DNA of 64,000 bases. Origin: Microbacterium sp. LWH11-1.2. Its GTDB lineage: Bacteria > Actinomycetota > Actinomycetes > Actinomycetales > Microbacteriaceae. The notes beneath the pieces are model-generated. The model saw only the letters and a list, made by a program, of their open reading frames with translations, searched no databases and was not told the origin of the DNA. Where the stretch lies: NCBI RefSeq assembly GCF_038397745.1, contig NZ_CP151636.1:744001-808000 (forward strand), in the 5' to 3' direction. This document shows positions 50,054-58,216 of the stretch, piece by piece. The first letter of the stretch is position 1; each line of letters begins with the position of its first letter. The translations under genes and the position numbers were made by a program.

Positions 50054-50284
50054 ATGACCAACCCCATCGACACTGAGCAGTCCTGGTTCCGGACCATCAC
50101 CCGACCGGCCTCACGGATGATCTTCACGGTCCTCGCGCTCGTCGCGTTCGTCGCCGGCATCGCGCTCGGCGTAGCCCTCCCGGAGTACCAACTCTGGTTC
50201 CAGGTGCCCGCCGTGGTGATTCTGATGGTCTGGTTCCTCGTCATGACGCTGCACTACCGCCGAGCGCGGACCCGGCGCGCGTAA
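50054..50284 (+). CDS. Small two-helix membrane protein
   Basis: The 76-residue protein has membrane helices at MIFTVLALVAFVAGIALGVAL and VPAVVILMVWFLVMTL and a basic C-terminus (HYRRARTRRA). CAGGAGAGATC precedes the ATG. It has no recognised family. Its pattern (a charged N-terminus, SWFRTITRPASR) resembles the larger protein at 51945-52394, which begins SWFATIFEPG and has similar helices. Confidence 0.65.
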   Translation: MTNPIDTEQSWFRTITRPASRMIFTVLALVAFVAGIALGVALPEYQLWFQVPAVVILMVWFLVMTLHYRRARTRRA

Positions 50285-50466
50285 TAGAGTCGTCCCCATG
50301 TCGAGTCCTGAGTCAGACAGGTCAGGGGCTGCCGGTCACACCGCCAGCCCCCGGATCCGCTGAACCCGACGCCCGCTGTCTGTGCGGGCGCCGATCCGTC
50401 GTCTCCGGGCGATGGCCGTGGTGACCAAGAAGCTCCCTTTCTTGATCTCTCACCTCGGAGTACTCG
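50285..50466 (+). promoter_or_regulatory. Structured leader of the chloramphenicol-type MFS gene
   Basis: Three stems are visible: GGGGCTG/CAGCCCC (50325-50331 with 50345-50351), GCCCGC/GCGGGC (50371-50376 with 50384-50389) and CAAGAA/TTCTTG (50426-50431 with 50439-50444). A 21-codon frame starts at 50298 and ends between the first and second stems. The layout fits attenuation, known for cmx/cml-type exporters, but this is inferred. Confidence 0.5.
50298..50363 (+). CDS. Possible 21-residue leader peptide
   Basis: ATG 50298 opens a 21-codon frame (MSSPESDRSGAAGHTASPRI with a final R, then TGA). It lies wholly within the leader of the MFS gene and includes the first stem. No clear ribosome site is seen (CGTCCCC precedes it), so it may be leaderless or not translated. 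Confidence 0.3.
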   Translation: MSSPESDRSGAAGHTASPRIR

Positions 50467-51627
50467 ATGCCTTTCTCTCTCTATCTGCTTGCCCTGGCGG
50501 TCTTCGTCATGGGCACCTCGGAATTCATGCTCGCGGGACTGCTGCCCGCCATCGCGAGTGACCTCGACGTCTCGGTCGGCACCGCCGGCCTGCTGACATC
50601 GGCCTTCGCTGTCGGCATGGTCGTCGGCGCACCCCCCATGGCAGCCTTCGCCCGCCGGTGGCCGCCACGACTCACCCTGATCGCCTGCCTGCTCGTCTTC
50701 GCCGGATGCCACGTCGTCGGAGCCCTCACCCCGACGTTCGCGGTCCTGCTGATCACGCGCATCCTGAGCGCTGTCGCGAACGCGGGATTCCTGGCCGTCG
50801 CGCTGACCACGGCGACCGCACTCGTCCCCGCCGACCGGAAGGGACGCGCCCTCGCGGTGCTGCTCTCGGGCACGACCATCGCCACCGTCGCGGGGGTCCC
50901 CGCGGGGGCGCTGTTCGGGACCGCGCTCGGATGGAGGTCGACCTTCTGGGCGATCGCCGTCCTCTGCCTGCCGGCCGTGCTCGGTGTGCTGCGCGGCATC
51001 CCGAAGACGGCAGGACACGACGCACCGTCGTCACTTCGACGGGAGCTGCGTGAGCTCGCCGCGACGCGCCTCCTCCTCGCGATGGCGCTCGGAGCTCTGA
51101 TCAACGGCGGCACGTTCGCGGCGTTCACCTTCCTCGCGCCGGTCGTCACCGACATCGCCGGGCTGGATGCCGGATGGGTCTCGGTCGCGCTGGTGCTGTT
51201 CGGCGTCGGATCGTTCCTCGGCGTCACGATCGCGGGACGACTGTCTGACCGTCACCCCGGACTCGTGCTCGGCATCGGCGGGCCGCTCCTGCTCGCCGGC
51301 TGGGTCGCGATGGCCCTGGTCGCCGAGCATCCGGTGCTGCTGCTCGCGCTGGTGCTCCTGCAGGGGATGCTGTCGTTCAGCGTGGGCAGCACTCTCATCG
51401 CGCGGGTGCTCTATGCGGCATCCGGAGCTCCGACGATGGGCGGGTCGTACGCGACCGCCGCACTGAACGTCGGGGCGGCGGTCGGGCCAGTGCTCGGCGG
51501 AGTCGCGCTCAGCGCGGGAGTGGTCGCGCCGATGTGGGTGGCCGCAGGGCTGACGGCGCTGGCACTCGTCGTCGCGGTGGTGTCGCGGCGGTCGATCGCA
51601 CCTGCCTCCGCGGGCGCGGCGGGCTGA
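50467..51627 (+). CDS. Cml/Cmx-type MFS exporter (chloramphenicol resistance family)
   Basis: The 386-residue, 12-helix exporter begins with SLYLLALAVFVMGTSEFMLAG, the hallmark of the Cml/Cmx and AraJ-like DHA1 branch. FARRWPPRLTLIACL (motif A region) and VAGVPAGALFGTALGWRSTFW (motif C) follow. Relatives export chloramphenicol or act on sugars and drugs, so the exact substrate is uncertain. GGAG lies 9 bp before ATG 50467. A hairpin-rich leader precedes it. Confidence 0.88.
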   Translation: MPFSLYLLALAVFVMGTSEFMLAGLLPAIASDLDVSVGTAGLLTSAFAVGMVVGAPPMAAFARRWPPRLTLIACLLVFAGCHVVGALTPTFAVLLITRILSAVANAGFLAVALTTATALVPADRKGRALAVLLSGTTIATVAGVPAGALFGTALGWRSTFWAIAVLCLPAVLGVLRGIPKTAGHDAPSSLRRELRELAATRLLLAMALGALINGGTFAAFTFLAPVVTDIAGLDAGWVSVALVLFGVGSFLGVTIAGRLSDRHPGLVLGIGGPLLLAGWVAMALVAEHPVLLLALVLLQGMLSFSVGSTLIARVLYAASGAPTMGGSYATAALNVGAAVGPVLGGVALSAGVVAPMWVAAGLTALALVVAVVSRRSIAPASAGAAG

Positions 51628-51659
51628 CACCCCGGCGGAAACCCTGCGAGGATCGCACA

Positions 51660-51959
51660 GTGAGCGCGACCGTGACGATCCCCGCAGGGATCACCGTCAT
51701 CGTCGACGACGGCAGCCGCCACGACCTCGCCCCCGGGACCTATCCCGTCCACGCCACCACCGCGACCGGACAGCAGGTGCCCACCGGCGACCGCCCCCAC
51801 TTCCTCGAGGTCGATCTGCCGACCGGCGGCACGACCGGCATCGGCATCATCCTCGTCCGCATCCCGGCAAACGACGACGAGTTCCCCGTGCAGACCGCGG
51901 GCGGCATTGTGCGGTTCGCGATCAACAACCACCTGACCGCCAACTCAGGCGCGCGCTGA
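51660..51959 (+). CDS. Hypothetical 99-residue beta-rich protein
   Basis: The start is GTG 51660 with GAGGA at good spacing, 32 bp after the exporter stop, so it may be in the same operon. The product (VTIPAGITVIVDDGSRHDLA, HFLEVDLPTGGTTGIGIILV) looks soluble and beta-rich. No family was recognised. Its 3' end overlaps the convergent gene at 51945-52394 by 15 bp. Confidence 0.6.
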   Translation: MSATVTIPAGITVIVDDGSRHDLAPGTYPVHATTATGQQVPTGDRPHFLEVDLPTGGTTGIGIILVRIPANDDEFPVQTAGGIVRFAINNHLTANSGAR

Positions 51960-52394
51960 CGGCACCCGCCAAGCCCTCACCTTCCGCCGCCTGTGGACGT
52001 ACGACATGATCGTGTACCAGACGAGCATCGGCGCCAGCGCCACGGCGATGATCGTCGGCTGCCAGTCAGGGCGAGAATCAGAGAGGGCCCAGCCCGCCGC
52101 GCCGATCGTGTTCACCGCGGTGGTCCCCACGAGGTGGCTCGTGGGACGCGTCAGAATGCCGAACCAAGACACCTTCTCGGGAAATGACTCTTCGTACCTC
52201 GCCATCATGAGGAGGTGCCAGGTGACGACCCCGAGCACAGCGGGCCCGTTGAACCACCAGCGATGTTCGGGCATCGATACGCCCGCGGTGATGAGCGCGG
52301 CGAAGCCGACCAGCACAATGCAGGTCACCCATCGGGGAACCCCAGGCTCGAAGATCGTCGCGAACCACGATCGCGGGTGTGAAGCATCAGACAT
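51945..52394 (-). CDS. Hypothetical four-helix membrane protein
   Basis: The 149-residue protein has about four hydrophobic segments (CIVLVGFAALITAGVSM, GPAVLGVVTWHLLMMA, AVNTIGAAGWAL, IIAVALAPMLVWYTIMS) and a basic tail. GGGACGACG precedes ATG 52394. Upstream is an AT-rich dyad GCAA-TATAT-TTGC (52458-52470), a likely promoter or operator. It is similar in layout to the short protein at 50054-50284. Confidence 0.7.
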   Translation of the reverse strand: MSDASHPRSWFATIFEPGVPRWVTCIVLVGFAALITAGVSMPEHRWWFNGPAVLGVVTWHLLMMARYEESFPEKVSWFGILTRPTSHLVGTTAVNTIGAAGWALSDSRPDWQPTIIAVALAPMLVWYTIMSYVHRRRKVRAWRVPSARA

Positions 52395-52585
52395 CGTCGT
52401 CCCTTCTCATCCGAGCGCGCGGACTACCTCTAGAGAAGTACACATATGAGGACGGTTGCAATATATTTGCGGGGTTTGATGTCTTCTGCCGTTGGGTAAC
52501 CATGCGTTGCTGGATCAGCGACGGCGGCGGCTCGTCTGCAGGCTCAGTCATCGACAGTGCCTGGCGTCGGAGTGACCTGCGAGCA

Positions 52586-52615
52586 CGAACGCCCCGAGAA
52601 GACCCGGGGCGTTCG
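52586..52615. terminator. Strong hairpin terminator of the beta-lactamase-like gene
   Basis: The arms are CGAACGCCCCG (52586-52596) and CGGGGCGTTCG (52605-52615), 11 bp long with an 8-nt loop. It lies 14 bp beyond the stop of the minus-strand gene. No U-tract follows, as is common in high-GC actinobacteria. Confidence 0.75.
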
Positions 52616-52628
52616 CACGGACGACCGA

Positions 52629-53816
52629 TCAGCCCAGCTCGAAGAGCGCCTCCGGAGTGAGGAGCTGCGTCACCGGACCCACCAGCCCCGAACCCAGGGA
52701 GGACTTCCCGGCGGCATCCGAGTTCACGAAGGCGACGATCGTCATGTCCTTCTCGGGGAGATAGATCGTCACGGTCTTGTACCCCGGGAGGCTTCCGTTG
52801 TGGCCGATCCAGCCGTTGAGATTGAAGAGGCCGAGACCGTATCCCCATTCGGGGTGCTGAGGGTCTTCGGGAGTGACGGTGAGCCGTTCCTTCTGAAGCT
52901 CGGGCGACAGCAGCTCGCCCGTGGCGAGAGCCGGCACCCAGATCTTCAGGTCGTCGAGCGTCGAGATCATCGCTCCGGCCGCCCATCCCCACGACGGGTT
53001 CCAGTCGGTCGCGTTCGTGAGCGATCCGTCGTCGCTCTGCTGCGCCGTGTATCCCTGCGCGTGCGGCTCCGGGTATTCGTTGCCCTCCGGCAGGAAGGTG
53101 TGTTCCATCCCCAGGGGCTTCGCGACCTCGTCCTGCAAGACCTCGGCGAGCGTCTTCCCGGTGATCTTCTCGATCGCCATCCCGACGAGCACCGTGCTGG
53201 TGTTCGAGTACGACATCTCGGCCCCCGGCTCATCGGTCAACGGCTGCCCGCTCACGACGTCGATCAGGCTCTGTGGAGTCAGCGGAGCGTAGGGGTCGCT
53301 GAGCAGCGACATCTGCCACTCCGGGTTCTCGGAGTAGTCGGGGAGACCCGATGTCATCGCGGCGAGCTGCCGCAATGTGATCTCGTCGCCTCGCGTGACC
53401 CCGTCGACGTACTCGGAGATGTGGTCGTCGAGCGATGCCTTGCCCTGATCGACGAGGCGCAGCAGAGCCGTGATCGTGAAGGTCTTGGTGACGCTGCCGA
53501 TGCGGTGGTTGAGCTCGGGCGTCATCTTCGTCTTCTTCTCGGCATCCGCATACCCGGCCGACGAGACGTAGTCGCCCCCGGGGCTCCAGACCGCGAGTGT
53601 GACGCCGGGCATCTCGTGCTCGGTGACAGCTGCTTCGAGGATCGCATCGAGCTTCTTGACCGTCTCGGCATCGAAGGCCTTCGATGCCGGCGCCTGCGAA
53701 GACGACGGGGGATCGGCGGGGGCGGGCGCTGCGCAGCCCGCCAGAACGACCGTCGCGACGACGATCCCTCCGAAGACGGCGAGAGCAGGACGGGGGAAAC
53801 GGATGCGTGAGATCAC
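52629..53816 (-). CDS. Serine beta-lactamase/D-Ala-D-Ala carboxypeptidase-like lipoprotein
   Basis: The 395-residue protein has a lipoprotein signal (FGGIVVATVVLAGC, Cys about 28) and a Ser/Pro/Ala linker. Its class C-type hydrolase domain shows SxxK in GSVTKTFT, YxN in SYSNTST and HNGSLPG in place of KTG. Such proteins act outside the membrane on peptidoglycan stems, esters or beta-lactams, and the specific substrate cannot be told. The GTG start at 53816 has GGAAGG upstream. A hairpin terminator follows. Confidence 0.9.
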   Translation of the reverse strand: MISRIRFPRPALAVFGGIVVATVVLAGCAAPAPADPPSSSQAPASKAFDAETVKKLDAILEAAVTEHEMPGVTLAVWSPGGDYVSSAGYADAEKKTKMTPELNHRIGSVTKTFTITALLRLVDQGKASLDDHISEYVDGVTRGDEITLRQLAAMTSGLPDYSENPEWQMSLLSDPYAPLTPQSLIDVVSGQPLTDEPGAEMSYSNTSTVLVGMAIEKITGKTLAEVLQDEVAKPLGMEHTFLPEGNEYPEPHAQGYTAQQSDDGSLTNATDWNPSWGWAAGAMISTLDDLKIWVPALATGELLSPELQKERLTVTPEDPQHPEWGYGLGLFNLNGWIGHNGSLPGYKTVTIYLPEKDMTIVAFVNSDAAGKSSLGSGLVGPVTQLLTPEALFELG

Positions 53817-53963
53817 GACGAACCTTCCATAGGGGATATGTGTCTCTCATGCTCCGCGGAGCCGCGGAGACGCCACATCCTTCGGCGGTATATCGGCTGT
53901 CGTACCCCGGTCGGAACCCCGAGCCGACGAGGTCGTCGCGCGGTGTGATACCACTCGGGGTGG

Positions 53964-54536
53964 TCAGGCCGCGATCCCCCGCAGCAGCACGCTCACCGTC
54001 GCATCGACCCGCTCGTCCCCCAGCGGCCGCCCGAGCAGCGCGGCGTAGCTGGCCATCGCGACGAACTGGTCCGCGATCGCGGCAGCATCCGCATCCGCTC
54101 GCACGTCTCCGGCTTCGACAGCCAGCGCGACCCGCGCCGACACCCACTCGCGGATCGGCGCCGCGAGCTTCTCGTTCAGCGCGAGCCCGAGCTCGGGATC
54201 GGATGCCGTGATCACGATCAGAGCTCGCGCGATCGCGACGCCATCGGCATCCGCGAGGGCGGTGCTCATCGCCGAGAACCAGGCCCGGAGGTCGGCGGCG
54301 AGGTCGGCGGTGAACGGCACGGCGACGTCGGATCCGGGAAGCCCACCCTCGAGCAGCGCCTCGCCGAGGATCGCGGCCTTCGACGGCCACCACCGGTAGA
54401 TGGTCTGCTTCGAGACGCCCGCGGCATCCGCCAGTCCCTCGATCGTCACAGCCTCGTACGCGTGGCTCGTCAGCGCGGCACGCATGGCGTCGAGCACCGA
54501 CTGGCGGGCTTTCTCACTGCGAGGACGAGGCACCAT
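53964..54536 (-). CDS. TetR-family regulator divergent from an SDR gene
   Basis: The 190-residue regulator has the HTH SVLDAMRAALTSHAYEAVTI, LADAAGVSKQTIYRWWPSKAA and a TetR_C-like domain. ATG 54536 begins MVPRPRSEKAR. A much longer frame to 56087 is antisense to other genes and not real. The 72-bp divergent gap holds GTACACT-GAAACATA-AGTAGAC, an imperfect dyad that could be the operator for both genes. Confidence 0.88.
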   Translation of the reverse strand: MVPRPRSEKARQSVLDAMRAALTSHAYEAVTIEGLADAAGVSKQTIYRWWPSKAAILGEALLEGGLPGSDVAVPFTADLAADLRAWFSAMSTALADADGVAIARALIVITASDPELGLALNEKLAAPIREWVSARVALAVEAGDVRADADAAAIADQFVAMASYAALLGRPLGDERVDATVSVLLRGIAA

Positions 54537-54608
54537 CCGAGCGTACTCAGGCGTACACTGAAACATAAGTAGACGCACCGTTGCGAAACTCGAACAAGGA
54601 GAACGAGC

Positions 54609-55610
54609 ATGGCCCTCACCGCACACTCCACCATCGGCGACTGGATGAACGACCCGACCGGCGGGCCGCTCATCCGCGCACTGTTCGAGAAGACGGGCGC
54701 CGACCCCTCGCTGCTGACCCCGGTGCTCGGACTCCCGCTGCAGCAGCTCGTCGCGATGAGCCAGGGCGCCATGCCGCAGTCGATCGTCGATGACCTCGTG
54801 CGCGCGGCCAACGGCGGCGAGATCCCCGCCGACGACGAGTCCGCGGGCTGGACCGAGAAGCCCACCTCCGGACGCTTCGCCGACAAGACCGTGATCGTGA
54901 CCGGCGCGGCATCCGGCATCGGCAAGGCCACGGCATCCCGCATCGCGCGCGAAGGCGGACGCGTGATCGCCAGCGACATCGCCGCCGAGAAGCTCGACGC
55001 ACTGAAGGCGGAACTGCCGGATGCCGACATCGTCACGGTCCCCGGTGACCTCACGAAGCAGGACGCGATCGACGCCGTCCTCGCCGCCGCGGGAGACCGC
55101 ATCGACGGCCTCGCGAACGTCGCCGGCATCAACGACGACTTCTCCCCCGCCGGTGAGACGACGGATGCCGTCTGGGACAGGGTCATCGCGATCAACCTCA
55201 CCGCGCCGTTCAAGCTCATGCGCGCGGTGCTCCCGGTCATGGAGGCTGCGGGTCGCGGGGCGATCCTCAACGTCTCGAGCGAAGCGGGTCTGCGCGGCAA
55301 CGCGTCGGGCAACGCCTACACGGCCAGCAAGCACGGCATCATCGGCGTCACGAAGTCGGCGGCGTTCATGTACGGGCCGAAGGGCATCCGCGTGAACTCG
55401 GTCGCTCCGGGCGGCGTGGCCACCGGCATCCCGATGCCCCCGAACATGTCGGAGTACGGCTCCGGCCGTCTCGGTCCGTTCCAGCAGGCGATCCCGACCG
55501 TCGCGACCGCCGAGCACCTCGCGGCGTCGATCACGTTCCTGCTGTCGGATGACGCGGTGAACATCAACGGCGCGATCCTCGCGAGCGATGGTGGTTGGTC
55601 GGTGCAGTAA
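54609..55610 (+). CDS. Short-chain dehydrogenase with an N-terminal extension domain
   Basis: The 333-residue protein has an 85-residue helical extension (STIGDWMNDPTGGPLIRALF, LGLPLQQLVAMSQGAMPQSI), then a classical SDR: TVIVTGAASGIGKATA, GLANVAGIND, catalytic Ser in LNVSSEAG, YTASKHG, and a C-terminal GGWSVQ. The extension resembles the small C-terminal domain found after some glycosidase and esterase folds, an unusual partner for an SDR. AAGGAG precedes ATG 54609. Regulation by the divergent TetR is likely. The substrate is unknown. Confidence 0.88.
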   Translation: MALTAHSTIGDWMNDPTGGPLIRALFEKTGADPSLLTPVLGLPLQQLVAMSQGAMPQSIVDDLVRAANGGEIPADDESAGWTEKPTSGRFADKTVIVTGAASGIGKATASRIAREGGRVIASDIAAEKLDALKAELPDADIVTVPGDLTKQDAIDAVLAAAGDRIDGLANVAGINDDFSPAGETTDAVWDRVIAINLTAPFKLMRAVLPVMEAAGRGAILNVSSEAGLRGNASGNAYTASKHGIIGVTKSAAFMYGPKGIRVNSVAPGGVATGIPMPPNMSEYGSGRLGPFQQAIPTVATAEHLAASITFLLSDDAVNINGAILASDGGWSVQ

Positions 55611-55619
55611 GCCGGATGC

Positions 55620-55669
55620 TGGATCAGAGATGCCTCTCCGTGGCACGTGGGAGAGGCATTTCTGATCCA
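55620..55669. terminator. Long hairpin terminator after the SDR gene
   Basis: TGGATCAGAGATGCCTCTCC (55620-55639) pairs with GGGAGAGGCATTTCTGATCC and a final A (55649-55669) with one or two mismatches, giving a stem of about 20 bp. It sits 10 bp after the SDR stop. Confidence 0.85.
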
Positions 55670-55733
55670 CGCTGACGCAAGGGGGTGGCGCAAGGGGGTG
55701 GCTCGACGCGCGGGCCCTGCTTAGGCTCGCGGC

Positions 55734-56120
55734 ATGCTCGCCATCGCCTCGATCGTCATCCGTGTGAACGACCTGCCTTCTCAACTCGAGTTCTGGAAGG
55801 CCGCCCTCGACTACATCGAGCGCGATGCGCCCAGCGACGATTGGGCCGTGCTCAAGCCGCGCTATGCGGATGCCCCGTGCATCGCGCTCGACGCGCATCA
55901 TTCCGAACGCGTGCTGCCCCCGCGCATCCACCTCGACATCTATGCCGAGGATCAGGCCACTGAGGTCCAGCGACTCGTTGAGCTCGGCGCGCGCGAGGTG
56001 CCGTGGGACGGACGACCCGACGACGCCGACTACATCATTCTGGAAGACCCCGAGGGCAACCGGTTCTGCATCGTCGACCGCCCTCACTGGCCCGGCTGGC
56101 AGCGCATCCCCGCGCGCTGA
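55734..56120 (+). CDS. VOC-family (glyoxalase/bleomycin-resistance fold) protein
   Basis: The 128-residue protein has two beta-alpha-beta-beta-beta modules: IASIVIRVNDLPSQLEFWKA in the first, then IHLDIYAEDQATEVQRLVEL and ILEDPEGNRFCIVDRP. The His in HLDIYA and Glu in EDPEGNRFC are typical metal-ligand or substrate positions. Function within the superfamily is open. It is convergent with the hemerythrin-like gene 3 bp away. Confidence 0.88.
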   Translation: MLAIASIVIRVNDLPSQLEFWKAALDYIERDAPSDDWAVLKPRYADAPCIALDAHHSERVLPPRIHLDIYAEDQATEVQRLVELGAREVPWDGRPDDADYIILEDPEGNRFCIVDRPHWPGWQRIPAR

Positions 56121-56123
56121 GCG

Positions 56124-56597
56124 TCACAACGGCCCGAGCACCCGCCCCACCTCGGCATCCAGCTCCAGCGTCTCGAGGACCGTCAGCAGCTGCCGCTCCT
56201 CGAACCGGAAGTGGCTCTCCATGATCGCCGCGATGCCCTCGAGGTGCCGCGACAGCTCCTCGGGCGAGGCCGCCGAATCGACCGCGGCCTGCAGTCCGCC
56301 GAGCAGGTGCCCGATCATCGAGTGATCCTGCTCGAGCTTGCGCAGCGTGTCCCGCAATTCCGGATGCTCCGCGGCGATCGCCGGGAACAGCTCCCGATCC
56401 TCGCCCTCGTGGTGCCCCGTCAGCGCCGCACAGAAGCCATGGCAGAACAGCAGCAGATCGCGAGTCGCCGATCCGCCCGGTGGTCCGCCGGAAGCGAGAG
56501 CCTCCTGCGCGATCGACAGTGCTGTGCGCAGCCGTTCGTGGACGCTGCGCAGTTCCATGCTCCAGGCGACGAGCCTGGTCTTCTCGCCCTCAGTCAC
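56124..56597 (-). CDS. Hemerythrin HHE cation-binding domain protein
   Basis: The 157-residue four-helix protein has the iron-ligand pattern: His near VHERLR, HHEGEDRELFPAI, QDHSMIGHLLGG and ESHFRFEERQLL. HHE proteins bind a di-iron centre and sense or scavenge O2 or NO. The start is GTG 56597. It is convergent with the VOC gene. Confidence 0.88.
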   Translation of the reverse strand: MTEGEKTRLVAWSMELRSVHERLRTALSIAQEALASGGPPGGSATRDLLLFCHGFCAALTGHHEGEDRELFPAIAAEHPELRDTLRKLEQDHSMIGHLLGGLQAAVDSAASPEELSRHLEGIAAIMESHFRFEERQLLTVLETLELDAEVGRVLGPL

Positions 56598-56780
56598 GTG
56601 AGGGCGAAGGGGTCGACGTGTTCATCGTCGTGCTCCTTCGGATCCCACGCCTCCATGTCTGACACAGCCTGCCACCGACACGCGACGCTTCCGACACGCT
56701 AACAGGCCGACATCCGTCGCGGCCACCGGGTCCGCCGCACGGGGGATGCGCCCCGAAACGGCCGACCGCATACTCGGAGC

Positions 56781-56951
56781 ATGAGCGAGAGCATCTTCAC
56801 CCCCGGAGTCGAGGTCGTCACCGCCCGCGGACGAGGCAATGTCGTCGACGTCCGCGCCACCCCAACCGGCAAGTTCGTCTTCGGCGTCGAGGACCCCGAC
56901 GGCGAAGTGACCTACTTCACTGAGAAGGGCGTTCGACTCGCACAGAGCTAG
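56781..56951 (+). CDS. Small 56-residue beta-rich protein
   Basis: ATG 56781, with CGGAGC just upstream, opens a 56-codon frame reading MSESIFTPGVEVVTARGRGN, TGKFVFGVEDPDGEVTYFTE, ending RLAQS. Periodic hydrophobic and charged residues and third-position GC support a real gene. It resembles short SH3-like or KOW-like barrel proteins, but no family is claimed. Its end overlaps the convergent membrane-protein gene by 35 bp. Confidence 0.6.
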   Translation: MSESIFTPGVEVVTARGRGNVVDVRATPTGKFVFGVEDPDGEVTYFTEKGVRLAQS

Positions 56952-57384
56952 GCTCGCTCGACTCGTCGTCGACGTCCGCGTAGGCACCCTCGTCCCGCCC
57001 GCGCGCTCCGACAGCACGGAAGTAGGCCTTCGACGAGGAGTGGAACATCAGGAGCACGGCGACGAGCGCCATCCCCGCTGCCAGGAACATCAGCGCGAAG
57101 AACCCCACCCCGCCCGACAACACGGCGAGGTAGCCCAGTGCGGCCGGGAGCAGGAGCATCCCGAACCGTGCCCACGACCGGCCGAGCATGACCAACACCG
57201 TCAGCACGGCGATCACGAGCCACACGGCGGTTCCGATCCACCCGACAGGCGACCCCCAGACGATGGCGAACAGGGCGACCGGGGCGAACGCCACGGCCAC
57301 CGCCAACAGGATGACGCTCACCACCGTGAGAGCCACGATGAGGATGGGTGGCATCGAGTTGCGGTTCTGCTCAGCGGTCGGCAT
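56917..57384 (-). CDS. Hypothetical four-helix membrane protein
   Basis: The 155-residue protein has about four membrane segments (ILIVALTVVSVILLAVAVAF, IGTAVWLVIAVLTVLVML, MLLLPAALGYLAVLSGG, FALMFLAAGMALVAVLLMF) and an acidic C-terminal tail. The start ATG 57384 lacks a clear ribosome site. An internal ATG at 57354 is possible. No family was recognised. Confidence 0.7.
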   Translation of the reverse strand: MPTAEQNRNSMPPILIVALTVVSVILLAVAVAFAPVALFAIVWGSPVGWIGTAVWLVIAVLTVLVMLGRSWARFGMLLLPAALGYLAVLSGGVGFFALMFLAAGMALVAVLLMFHSSSKAYFRAVGARGRDEGAYADVDDESSEPSSVRVERPSQ

Positions 57385-57438
57385 CCATCCAGTATCGCCC
57401 GCGCCCCTCGACGATCCCGCGCACCCACGCGTGCCGGC

Positions 57439-57460
57439 GCTCGCTCAACGACCGGGGTCG
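57439..57460 (-). repeat. REP-like element F (partial, reverse)
   Basis: On the minus strand the stretch reads CCCCGGTCGTTGAGCGAGCG, the core of the REP-like family, without the GAGACGAAACG half. It lies in the gap after the alpha/beta hydrolase gene. Confidence 0.55.
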
Positions 57461-57463
57461 GCG

Positions 57464-58216
57464 TCAGGGGACCACATCGCGGTCCACGAAGTCGACGATG
57501 GTGCGCGTGAACAGATCGGGATCCTGGATGCTCCAGATATGACGCATCCCGGGCGCCACCCAGGTGCGCGTCTGCGGCATCGCCCGCGTCAGCGCCGTGA
57601 ACGCCACCCGCACGTCCCTCGACTCGCGCTCTCCCGCGATCGCGAGGAGGGGCCCGGCGTAGTCGAACCGGCCGGCGGGCATCGAGCCCGCGAAGATCTC
57701 GCCGTACATGCCGTGCGCCGTCTCCGCGCTCACCCCTCGCCCGGCGGCGATGAACTGCTCGCGTGCATCCGCGGGAATCCGGAACATCGCCGCCTGCATG
57801 CGCCAGAACCACCGTCGGTCCCACGCGCGCAGCTGCCACTCCGCCAGACGCCGCTGGGTACCTCGGATGCCGGTCATCATCGCCCCGGTCACCATGCACG
57901 AGCGGATGACGTCCGGAAGCCGCGCCGCCAGGTGCACGGCGATCACACCGCCCATCGACAGCCCCACCACATGGGCCTTTCCGTCGACCGCCCGCTCCCG
58001 GATGATAGCGGCGACATCATCCGCCGCCCCATCCAGCCCCGGCCAGCGCTCGGCGGCCCGCGTGTTGAAGCCGACCACGTCGGGCGTGATCAGGTGTCTT
58101 CCGGCGAGGCGCTCGACCTGCGGCTCCCACATCCAGTTGCCGACGTTGCCGCCGTGCAGCAGGATGATCGACTCGCCTGCCCGCTCACCATGCTCGATCG
58201 GATATGCCGCGTTCAT
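57464..58216 (-). CDS. Alpha/beta-hydrolase coupled to a PadR gene
   Basis: The 250-residue hydrolase has the oxyanion loop IILLHGGNVGNWMW, the nucleophile elbow VVGLSMGGVIAVHLA and a late His (PGMRHIWSIQDP). The fold matches the small esterase/haloperoxidase-like group. The start ATG 58216 overlaps the PadR stop (TGATG). The longer frame to 58261 is inside PadR. The substrate is unknown. Its link to PadR suggests induction by a phenolic or other small ligand (inference). Confidence 0.85.
   Translation of the reverse strand: MNAAYPIEHGERAGESIILLHGGNVGNWMWEPQVERLAGRHLITPDVVGFNTRAAERWPGLDGAADDVAAIIRERAVDGKAHVVGLSMGGVIAVHLAARLPDVIRSCMVTGAMMTGIRGTQRRLAEWQLRAWDRRWFWRMQAAMFRIPADAREQFIAAGRGVSAETAHGMYGEIFAGSMPAGRFDYAGPLLAIAGERESRDVRVAFTALTRAMPQTRTWVAPGMRHIWSIQDPDLFTRTIVDFVDRDVVP

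Noticed and set aside
53964..56087. A 707-codon minus-strand frame containing the TetR regulator
   Set aside because: Only the last 190 codons are TetR. The rest is antisense to the SDR and VOC genes and has shadow-like composition.
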